From Antedon mediterranea (Eukaryota > Echinodermata > Crinoidea > Comatulida > Antedonidae), in contig NC_092674.1 of NCBI RefSeq assembly GCF_964355755.1, positions 1,495,001-1,555,000 on the forward strand: 60,000 nucleotides of DNA. The letters are read 5' to 3'. A program made the position numbers and the translations under genes. The notes beneath the pieces were generated by a model. The model had not been told where the DNA came from. It did not search any database and saw only the letters and a list, made by a program, of their open reading frames with translations. Shown here piece by piece: positions 48,861 through 59,150 of this stretch. Position 1 is the first letter of the stretch. Each line of letters begins with the position of its first letter.

Positions 48861-49870
48861 ATGGAACAAAAACCAAAATTATTTGAAGAAACGTGGTAAT
48901 GATGAAAACAATAATCGAATCTGTCGTCGAAGAAATTGCAAAATTAGAATTTAGAAATGTTCCAAGATATGTTGTCAAATATATGACTCAAACCTAAAAT
49001 TACGCGATAACGATGAAAAAAAAAATCGAAACAATGAAAAAAATCCTGTGGAAGTGATCAAAATCGGCGAATTCTCGCAGGCTGAAAACGACACTTGACA
49101 TCACAGTGTGTAAAGAAAAAGACAGAAATGCAACTACGAAGATAAAACTCATTGTAGGCCTATAGCCAAAAACATAACATAATTCGAAGAAACGAGATAA
49201 CGATGAATAAAATAAAATGGAAGTGATGACAAAATCGGCGAATAATAAAAAACAAAGGAATAACTTTGTCTCGATCTGCTATGTGTTGTTCCAAGCTGTG
49301 ATGACTCGACATCGGAGAAAAAAGAAAGTGTTTTTCGAAAAATATGAAGCGCGAAAATGATCTTGCTGCGTTAGTAACCATAACAACTTATAGTACCTTA
49401 TAATAAATCAAATATACCAGTGCGCATGTCAGGATGCTTAAGTTGCACAATTGAAGTTGTATCATGCATATCGTTACAATAATTATTTATACCAGGGATT
49501 ATTATTCGAACGATTAAATTCTCGTATTTTATGACAATTTAGGCACGTACTTTAATGCGTTTAAGAGATCGGTCCTGTTAACTCCACCTGTCTACTCCTA
49601 GACCAATCAAAATCGTCCAAATAATACTCACAGTACTAATGTGTGTTAGTAATAGTTTGAACCAACACATTGATTTATATTAATAATATAATACAAATTA
49701 ATATTTTGATTCAGTAGTATTAGTTCTTACTGTTTTTGATGTCCAAAGCTACGATGAAACAAAACAAAAGATCAAAGACTTGTTTTGAAGAAACAAGCGC
49801 AGACTCCGATGATAAAACGTACTATGTTTTTATGTCCAAAGATTCGATGAAGCAAAAGTAAAAGCGCAGA
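48861..49870. repeat. Segmental duplication, copy 1
   Basis: In order: GAAGAAACG with GTAATGATGAAAAC-type repeats; TTGCTGCGTTAGTAAC; CCAGTGCGCATGTCAGGAT with TTAAGTTGCACAA; GATTATTATTCG; one GCGTTTAAGAGATCGGT; TTAACTCCACCTGTC; TTTGAACCAACACATTGATT; and GATGTCCAAAGCTACGATGA. The same order occurs at 51340-54030. Confidence 0.85.
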
Positions 49871-50750
49871 CTCCCAGAGTATGTTTGTGTGGGTTTCATG
49901 CAATGACCTACAAAAATCAGTATATACACAGTTGTTAATATCAATCATTCAGATAGAAATCGAACCAAGACGGGAATTCCGTATGCGCCTCGTAATTAAA
50001 TATGTAGGGGCTATGTCTATCAATGCAACAATTGTGTCATTAAATCGAAGATTACCAAGAAGGTATACCTTTATGATTACAATATGAAGGTATAATCTCG
50101 CTGATTAAACCATGTTAACTAACCTGGCTTGCTGTGGTCGCATCTTTGTTCCTTCTGATCTTCAAACAATCACAATCCGATGTTTCCACTCGTCTTGGTC
50201 TTCTGGGAGCGCTGACACCACCAACAACAACGTTGAGTTCAGAATAGATTTACTTTAAATTTAAACATCGCTTATATTTTCGGCGCTCGTCAAGACTTTA
50301 TTTCAACATATTGGTCAAGCTGCGCCCTTGGTCAAACAAACGCGTTTAATAAAAATATTGTTTAAACGGAAAATATTTCGAATTTAAACAATGCTTGCCA
50401 ATCACGATATAGATTTTAGTAGTTAAAACCGCGGCGGCGCCAACAAAAATTAGCTAATACTAACCTAGTGAAATTGATTAAAAACATCACAATTATTCAT
50501 ACTCTATCCTATGTAGGCTTACTCAAAGCCGTTTTTCATAAACAGCTTGCCTTGAAAGAGTGTAATAGACCTAAAGGTTGATGCCTTTTCAATAGGCCTA
50601 TCGTATGTTCCGGGCCTAGCTAAAAATACAAATGGTTCCGCCAGCAGTCAATTCATGTAATAGGCCTACAGTCTACTTCTATCATGAAACTATGTATTTA
50701 GCACTAGGTATTTAGTCTAGAACATATGCCAAAGCATGTGTTAATAGACT
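49871..50750. other. Between duplication copies, no certain gene
   Basis: A donor-like CCAGGTTAGT on the minus strand at about 50125 follows a GC-richer stretch (50125-50225). It might be a small first exon, but there is no conserved protein sequence. Confidence 0.35.
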
Positions 50751-50892
50751 AGAGCCCTGACAAAAAAAGTATGATGGTCCTAAATATGGCAGTGATATGC
50801 CCAAATATGGTACTGATGTCTTCATCATGTCCATATATGGGCACATCACATTTTTTTGTCGCATCAATTTGAGAGCGTAAACAGAGCTTTAA
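50751..50892. mobile_element. MITE family A copy with decayed left end
   Basis: The core is well kept (GGCAGTGATATGCCCAAATA, TGTCCATATATGGGCACATC). The right end reads GAGAGCGTAAACAGAGCTTT. Confidence 0.8.
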
Positions 50893-50998
50893 ACAGTAAT
50901 ATCATAGCATATTCTAGACACGGGCCTATAAAATAGGCTATAGAGCCTGATATTTTATCTAGTAAGCATCATTAAGAGTTATTACCAAATATACTTAA

Positions 50999-51262
50999 AT
51001 ATAATACGATAAATAAAATGCAAATAGTAAATTACAAGTATAGCCTATGTATGTTACTAAGATATAGTACAAAGCTATATACTTAGAACTATAATACGAT
51101 AAATAGAATGCAAATAGTAAATTACGAGTATAGCCTATGTATGTTACTAAGATATAGTACAAAGCTATATACTTAGAACTATAATACAATAAATAGAATG
51201 CAAATAGTAAATTACGAGTATAGCCTATGTATGTTACTAAGATATAGTACAAAGCTATATTC
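50999..51262. repeat. 90-bp tandem repeat, 3 copies
   Basis: Copies start at about 51001, 51091 and 51181 and contain ATAATACGATAAATAGAATG, AAATTACGAGTATAGCC and AGTACAAAGCTATATACTT. The minus-strand frame across it is repeat-derived. Confidence 0.93.
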
Positions 51263-53407
51263 TGTGAAAAAGTGAATATTATACTTACGCATTCATATGT
51301 GTTTATACTTACCTATACCCAACTTTAATACCGACCTAGTGTAAATAATTTCGGAGAAACGCGGTTGTGAAAACAAAATCAAAGTGATGAAAACAAAATT
51401 GAAGAGATGAAAACAAATTCAAAGTGGAGAAACAAAATCGAAGAGATGAAAACAATATCGAAGAGATGAAAACAATATCGGAGAGATGAAAAAAATATCG
51501 GAGAGATGAAAAAATCCTGTGAATTCGAAGACAAAAGCAATAACTTCTGGATCTTAGTTCCATTCAAGTTCAAAATAAACGATGACACACAAACCAAAGT
51601 GTTGATAAAAGAAAAATAATTCGAAGAAACGTTGTAATGAAAGCAAAATCGAAGTGATGAAAAATCTTGTAAAAAATATTCGAAGAAAAAATATTCGAAG
51701 AAAAAACATCAGTACAAAAAATCGAAGTGATTAAATCCTTTTGCATCTGTTGAAGATATGTATAAAAATATAATTTTTTTTTCTGGCTGTTTTACTTCTC
51801 GTTTTGATTTAGCCTTTCGCTTTTATTTTATATCTCCATTGAGATCCAGCCACTGATACCCACAGCATTGTCATTTTTTCAGTAATTTGCCTTTGGATTT
51901 ATAAAAATATAATTATATATTATATAAGAGAAGAGTGAAATTACACTCTTTTCTTATTATATTAGTTTAAATAAATTAGTTTTATTAATTTATTTAAATT
52001 CAATCCAATTTTGTATAAACGCATCAACTGCATTAACATGTACACGCACAGCAAACTTCGCCTCGCCACTCCCACCCCCACCCCTCCTCCAACAACCATC
52101 AAACACTCGCTGTTCATAGTTCCTGAAAAGTAAATTTACAAGCCTAACACTACCATGAGGTATGAATCCAGGTGAAACAAGATGTCTTGCTGCGTTAGTA
52201 ACATACCTTTGGTCACCTGTACATTATACATAATATAAATCACAATAAACCAGTGCGCATGTCAGGATACTTAAGTTGCACAACTGGGGTTGTATCATGC
52301 ATGACTAAACATTGTTAGTTAAAACACATAATAATCGATGTATGATGATGTAAACATAAACAATATACACTACTTGGCACTAATCCAAGTAGCATTCATT
52401 TGTAAAAAAAAGGTTTTGTTGATGATGCCACGTGATGGTGGGGAGGGGGGGGGGGAGGAGTGCCGCGTATGATGATGTAATGACGGTGATGATGTCACAC
52501 TTGGAAACAATCTCTAGAATGTATTCACAGTGACAAATCTATGACATGTTAAGGGACAATTCATAGGAGTTTGTCACCGAAAATCAAACCAGAGAAAACG
52601 AAAAGACCAGTGACAAATGTAATTATCGAAGACATTGTATTATATAGAACAATATCTCAATTAGTTACAGTTGTAATTGAACTTTTAATTGTATGTGTTT
52701 TGATGATGTTCACATTTCTGTCTACAAATCACAATCGTGATATTACAGACAGATCGAAAGTATTAACTAAAATATAAAGTAAATAACATTTCATCTGTTT
52801 ATAATGCGAGTATTATGATGATGAATATTAATTAACATTATATACATTATATAAATTAATTAATCTATATTTTTGTTCAACCAATGCAATTAAATAAGAT
52901 AAGTTGTGGGACATATCTCACATAATCGCATGGTGACAATTTTAATTCGTTTATTCAGGAATCAGTTGAAGTGTAGGCCTACCATGCGTCACTAGCTAGC
53001 TGTGAAATAAACATGACATATAATACATATAATAATAATATATAATCACAATAATTATATGATAAATAGAATAGTATAATACAATTCGCAACCCATAATA
53101 TATTTGCAATATATTTTGGACACAAATTATATTACATAATGTTACAATATATTTGATAAGGGTTGATGCCTAATGCATACAGACTTCTGTTCATGCATGA
53201 TACAACCAATTAATCAAAATTAATTGGGTTTTTTCCTGTAAAGAAATGGATGTCTCTTGTTGACCCGTTGCGCTGTGAAAAAAAACCACACAAGATCAAA
53301 GAAATATAACCGCGCTAAGATTATAATTCTTTGTACCAGTGATTATTATTCGGACGTGAAAATAAATTCTCCTGTTTTATGTCAATTTATAGGTAAGCCC
53401 GTACTTT

Positions 53408-53688
53408 AATGCGTTTAAGAGATCGGTAATGCGTTTAAGAGATCGGTAATGCGTTTAAGAGATCGGTAATGCGTTTAAGAGATCGGTAATGCGTTTAAGA
53501 GATCGGTAATCCGTTTAAGAGATCAGTAATCCGTTTAAGAGATCAGTAATCCGTTTAAGAGATCAGTAATCCGTTTAAGAGATCAGTAATCCGTTTAAGA
53601 GATCAGTAATCCGTTTGGAGATCGGTAATGCGTTTAAGAGATCGGTAATCCGTTTAAGAGATCAGTATAATCCGTTTAAGAGATCGGT
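53408..53688. repeat. 20-bp minisatellite, about 14 copies
   Basis: The unit is AATGCGTTTAAGAGATCGGT with a CCGTTT/ATCAGT variant grouped in the middle. One unit lacks 2 bp and one has 2 extra. The paralogous position at about 49555 has a single unit. Confidence 0.95.
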
Positions 53689-53849
53689 CTTGTTAACTCC
53701 ACCTGTCAAAGACCAATCAAAATCGTCCAAATAATACTCACGGTAGCCAATCTTATGTGTGTTAGTAGTTTGAACCAACACATTGATTTATATTAATAAT
53801 ATAATACAAATTAATATTTTGATTCAGTAGTATTAGTTCTTACTATTTT

Positions 53850-54030
53850 TGATGTCCAAAGCTACGATGAAACAAAATAAAAAGCGTTGATGTCCAAAGC
53901 TACGATGAAACAAAATCAAAAACTTTGATGTCCAAAGCTACGATGAAACAAAATCAAAAACTTTGATGTCCAAAGCTACGATGAAACAAAATCAAAAACG
54001 TTGATGTCCAAAGCTCGATGAAACAAAACA
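53850..54030. repeat. Tandem repeat of about 40 bp, 4-5 copies
   Basis: The unit is GATGTCCAAAGCTACGATGA, then AACAAAATCAAAAACTTT. The last copy lacks two bases (AAGCTCGATG). Confidence 0.92.
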
Positions 54031-54890
54031 TATATATAAATCCCAGAAAATCTTGTTTTGGAGATCGGAAACCGCCAAAACGCTAAATCATCTAAGACTT
54101 TTGTAAGCCAATACATTGGTATTGTTAATAATGTAAATTACTTTGTGATCCAAAAATTAGACCTAAACAACTCGCGAATTTGATTCCAGTTTCTTTTAAT
54201 GACCTATACAAAACAAATAAAAAAGTGATAACATTTTGTTATTATATAGTTTATTTTATGTAGTACACCGGGCGGCGTTCAAGGAAATGCAAATAACGTA
54301 GCTATGTATACAAGTTTTTTTAGATGGCGTTGCGTGAAGGTGCATTCATAACGTAACGTTCACTTTGTGATGAAATGTAATGACCACTAAATATAACAAA
54401 AAACCCTACACACAACTCGCCAGTTACTACTAATATAGTTTAAAAGAAGTTAATACTAGTAAGTGTGATTGTGATATGCGTAAAGCCAGATCTTACCCAT
54501 TCATTCACCCCACCCCTTCTTTTAGATTCGATTAATATGGGTAAGTCTATGGGTTCTGCAAACACATATTCTATTATGATAGGCAATAGTTACTGACTAA
54601 AGTCCGCAATTTCTTTTTAATTCATATATCTGGCTATGTAATGAACCTGTGAATGATGGTGATTAAACACTATTCTATACTCACATTGTCTTACTATCGT
54701 CGCCATATTTGTACGTCTCACCTCTTCAGCGAAACAATTTAAACTAAAGCATTCTTGCTTAAAGTTGTCGCGTACACGGTATGCTGACGTCACTCAATAT
54801 TCAAATTTAATTCCTAAACATGTGTTACCTTGTGTTCCGAATTGTCGTCCGGCGAAACTATGTTCCACAATTGATATGGGAGTACCTTTC
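54031..54890. other. Intergenic, no feature seen
   Basis: AT-rich, with no conserved frame and no repeat that I could recognise. Confidence 0.5.
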
Positions 54891-55034
54891 TTAAGCTTGG
54901 TTCTCAAGACGCAACCAAAAAGACGTTAGCGCAACTCATTTGACAAATCACGACGCCATCCATCGCGTCGTCATTGGTCAAATTACTCGGTTGCTTTTCG
55001 CTTACGTGTTTGCGTTGCGTCCTAGTGGAAACCA
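54891..55034. mobile_element. 144-bp MITE, first of an identical pair
   Basis: It begins TTAAGCTTGGTTCTCAAGAC and ends GCGTTGCGTCCTAGTGGAAA plus CCA. The ends are imperfect inverses (GGTTnnCnnnAGACGCAAC). An internal CATTGGTC and paired TTTGACAA/GTCAAATTA lie near the centre. All 144 bases match the copy at 55630-55773. Confidence 0.88.
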
Positions 55035-55629
55035 TGTTTTTATGTTAACTTTGTTTTTCCAACATAGATTCCAGTCGATAAAACAATTTTGAAGTTGGTT
55101 TTCCCATTTATCTTGTGCTTTTGGTATGCACGCTGTATATGCTACCTCGGTAAAAGTGAAATAGAATTGTTTGACAGTTGTATAATTTGAAGTAACATTA
55201 ACATTTTTGTCTATTGTATCAACCTCTTTATGTATATAACAATAGGGTTTCTCAACCACTATAACTTTCCAGTTTCTTGGAATAGCGTCAATTAGTGCCA
55301 TATATTTTTAAAATGCATTTTCCCTTCGTTTCAACAGTGGAGTTATTTCATTAATATGCTTAAATCTAGACTTATCCATAATATCTCCTACTGTTTTTAT
55401 ACCTGATTTCACCCAAGATTTACAGAATAGTGATTTTTTGTTATGCATGACATATATATTCTCCCATAACCTCTGAGTTTTTATTTCACATATACATTGA
55501 GGTTTTTTAGTATAAATATTATTAAACCGTATGCAGGCTTTAAGCAAATTTATATAGAATGTATTCACATATTTGAGTGCATTATGCTTCTCAAAGTTTG
55601 CTTCCGTCATACTTAATGTATAATTTTTC
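55035..55629 (-). pseudogene. LINE fragment, region after the reverse transcriptase domain
   Basis: One minus-strand frame runs through the segment with an in-frame TAA between the two open parts (ENAF, stop, KYMALIDAIP). WENIYVMHNKKSLFCKSWV, GIKTVGDIMD, ALIDAIPRNWK and AQDKWENQLQNCFIDW match the order typical of the region C-terminal to the reverse transcriptase in L1/Tx1-like and related LINEs. That assignment rests on pattern memory. Both sides are cut by the flanking MITEs, so it is dead. Confidence 0.72.
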
Positions 55630-55773
55630 TTAAGCTTGGTTCTCAAGACGCAACCAAAAAGACGTTAGCGCAACTCATTTGACAAATCACGACGCCATCC
55701 ATCGCGTCGTCATTGGTCAAATTACTCGGTTGCTTTTCGCTTACGTGTTTGCGTTGCGTCCTAGTGGAAACCA
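55630..55773. mobile_element. 144-bp MITE, second of an identical pair
   Basis: Base-for-base the same as 54891-55034 and in the same orientation. The pair brackets 595 bp of LINE sequence. Confidence 0.88.
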
Positions 55774-55992
55774 AACATTAATATAAATTCATGTTGCGTC
55801 CAAAGTAGTCCTTAATTGTTAATATAATCCAATTGAAAATGATATGGATATTATTTTGTAGGTCTACTAAACTAGTTCTGTCATGTAAAAATAATTTAAA
55901 CATTGAAGCCAAACCAAGTGAAGTAACTTTATTCGGTAATATTCAAGCTATATAATAGGCGAGTGAAATTAAGGTAGTCAAGGCATACAATG

Positions 55993-56313
55993 TGGGTGAG
56001 TGGCCGAGCGGTTAAGACAGTGGAACCGTAATCACGTAGCCATAACATCGGCATGGGTTCGAGGCTCACTCACTCCATGGTTCTGGTGGTAGAACGAGTC
56101 TTCTCGGATAAGGACTATAAACCGTAGGTCCAGTGTACACAACTTGCTCGTGTGCACTTTAAAGAACCTAGTACATCTTTCGAGACGAGTAGGGGGTTAC
56201 CCCGGTGTATTAGTACATCACAGCCACTGATCACCAACTGGGCCCTCTGGGAGACCAGTCTTTGACTGAAGAGGTTACCCAGTATAAATATATATTTCAA
56301 TCAATCAATCAAT
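55993..56313 (+). mobile_element. tRNA-derived SINE, full-length copy 3
   Basis: A box region GTGGCCGAGCGGTTAAGAC and a canonical B box GGGTTCGAGGCTC. The body is nearly identical to copy 1. The tail is CCCAGTATAAATA followed by an (ATCA)n run. Confidence 0.9.
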
Positions 56314-56539
56314 AGGCATATATACGGAAATTCACTCGAGTATTTTGCGAGTGACATTTATCAATGTTTTAATAGCGTAGAACACGTCACTATGTTGCCG
56401 CCTATTGACATTTAAAGTCCTGGCTAATCCTTTAATGTTGTATTGTCACATGTCACTGTGATTTCAGCATGTCACAACCGTCAGTGTAACTGTCATAATT
56501 TTATTCATCATTATCACCACAATTAAATTCAATCACCCA

Positions 56540-59150
56540 CACTATCACTATCACTATCACCGCCACTATCACTATCGTCACCATCACCACCACTATCACT
56601 ACCGTCACCCTCACCACCACCATCACTATCGTCACTATCACTATCACCGCCACTATCATTTATCGTCACTATCACCACCACTATCACTACCGTCACCCTC
56701 ACCACCACTATCACTATCGTCACTATCATCACCACTATGACTATCGTTACTATCATCACCACTATCACCACCACTATAACTATCACCACCACTATCGTCA
56801 TCACCATCACTATCACCACCACCATCACTATCGTCAGTACCATCACCACTGTCACTATCACCACCATTATCTCTATCGTCACCACTATCACTATCGTCAA
56901 AATCACCACCACTATCACCTCCGCCATCACTATTGTCACTATCACCACTACTATCGTCACTATCACCACCACTATCACCTCCGCCATCACTATCGTCACT
57001 ATCACCACCACTATCACCTCCGCCATCACTATCGTCACCATCACTATCACCGGCCGTCATCAATATCGTCACTATCACCACCACTATCAGTATCGTCATC
57101 ACTATCACTATTCACTATCGTCACTAACACCACCACTATCACTATCGTCACTATCACCACCACTATCACCTCTGCCATCACTATTGTCACTATCACCACC
57201 ACCACTATCATCTTCACCACCAACACCACCACTATCCCCATTACCACCTCCATCACTATTGTCACTATCACCATCACTATCACCACCACTATCACTATCG
57301 TCACTATTGTCATCACTATCACCACCTCCACCACTATTGTCACTATCACCACCACCATCACTATCGTCACTATTATCATCACTGTCACCACCGCCATCAC
57401 TATTGTCACTATCACCACCACTATCGCCATCACTATCACCATCACTATAACCATCACCACCACTATCACTATCGTCACTATTATCATCACTATCACCACC
57501 GCCATCACTATCGTCACTATCACCACCACCATCACTATCGTCACTATCACCATCACTATCACTACCGCCATCACTATCACCACCACTATCATTATCACTA
57601 TCATCATCACTCTTTCTATCACCGCCACCACCACTATCACTATCCTGGACATTACTATCATCACCACTATCACTATCACTATCACTATCACCACCACTAT
57701 CACTATCCTGGACATTACTATCATCACCACTATCACTATCACTATCACTATCACCACCGCTATTGCTATCCTGAACATTACTATCACCACCACTATCACT
57801 ATCCTGAACATTACTATCACCACCACTATCCTGAACATTACTACCCCCACCACTATCACTATCCTGAACAATACTATCACCACCACTATCACTATCACCA
57901 CCACTATCACTATCACCACCGCTATCCTGAACATTACTATCACCACCACTATCACTATCCTGAACAATACTATCACCACCACTATCACTATCCTGAACAT
58001 TACTACCCCCACCACTATTACTATCACCACCACTATCACTATCCTGAACATTACTATCACCACCACTATCACTATCACCACCACTATCACTATCACCACC
58101 GCTATCCTGAACATTACTATCACCACCACTATCACTATCCTGAACATTACTATCACCACCACTATCACTATCCTGAACATTACTATCACCACCACTATCA
58201 CTATCACCACCACTATCACTATCACCACCGCTATCCTGAACATTACTATCACCACCGCTATCCTGAACATTACTATCACCACCACTATCACTATCCTGAA
58301 CATTACTACCCCCACCACTATCACTATCCTGAACATTACTACCCCCACCACTATTACTATCACCACCACTATCACTATCACCACCGCTATCCTGAACATT
58401 ACTATCACCACCACTATCACTATCCTGAACATTACTACCCCCACCACTATCACTATCACCACCACTATCACTATCACCACCGCTATCCTGAACATTACTA
58501 TCACCACCACTATCACTATCCTGAACATTACTACCCCCACCACTATCACTATCCTGAACATTACTACCCCCACCACTATCACTATCCTGAACATTACTAC
58601 CCCCACCACTATTACTATCACCACCACTATCACTATCACCACCGCTATCACTATCACCACCGCTATCCTGAACATTACTATCACCACCACTATCACTATC
58701 CTGAACATTACTATCACCACCACTATCACTATCCTGAACATTACTATCACCACCACTATCACTATCCTGAACATTACTACCCCCACCACTATTACTATCC
58801 TGAACATTACTACCCCCACCACTATTACTACCCCCACCACTATTACTATCCTGAACATTACTACCCCCACCACTATTACTATCACCACCACTATCACTAT
58901 CACCACCGCTATCCTGAACATTACTATCACCACCACTATTACTATCACCACCACTATCACTATCACCACCGCTATCCTGAACATTACTATCACCACCACT
59001 ATCACTATCCTGAACATTACTATCACCACCACTATCACTATCCTGAACATTACTACCCCCACCACTATTACTATCCTGAACATTACTACCCCCACCACTA
59101 TTACTATCACCACCACTATCACTATCACCACCGCTATCATCGTCGTCATC
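56540..59150. repeat. Ser-Asp-Gly codon repeat tract, 2.6 kb
   Basis: Built of GATAGTGGTGGT-type trinucleotide blocks (minus strand). From 57600 to 59150 the higher-order unit is 33 nt or multiples of it, separated by AGTAATGTTCAGGATAGT. All three minus frames and one plus frame stay open over long distances because the repeat lacks stop-making combinations. An open frame alone is therefore weak evidence here. Confidence 0.95.

Larger units (their letters stand above)
51340..54030. repeat. Segmental duplication, copy 2, with expansions
   Basis: It matches 48861-49870 block by block but is longer. About 1 kb of unrelated DNA lies between the CCAGTGCGCATGTCAGGAT block (about 52250) and the GATTATTATTCG block (about 53340). 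Two short blocks have expanded into arrays (53408-53688 and 53850-54030). The open frame at 52571-52777 in the extra DNA has no recognised motif. Confidence 0.85.

Noticed and set aside
48790-49381. Small minus-strand frames at 48790-48978 and 49160-49381
   Set aside because: They fall in the diverged GAAGAAACG/GATGAAAAC repeat of the duplicated segment and share no conserved product with the second copy at 51336-51597.
50125-50235. Possible minus-strand first exon (ATGCGACCACAGCAAGCCAG then GTTAGT)
   Set aside because: Only a donor-like site and a short frame support it; no downstream partner exon or conserved protein could be identified.
52571-52777. 68-codon plus-strand frame with a hydrophobic stretch
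   Set aside because: No start context, homologue or splice support; lies in the unmatched DNA inside the segmental duplication.
56737-57450. Plus-strand 237-codon Thr/Ile/Ser/Pro-rich frame, and the 735-codon Val/Ile-rich minus frame at 57047-59254
   Set aside because: Shadow frames of the Ser-Asp codon repeat. The minus Val/Ile frame has no link to a spliced upstream exon, whereas the Ser-Asp frame does.
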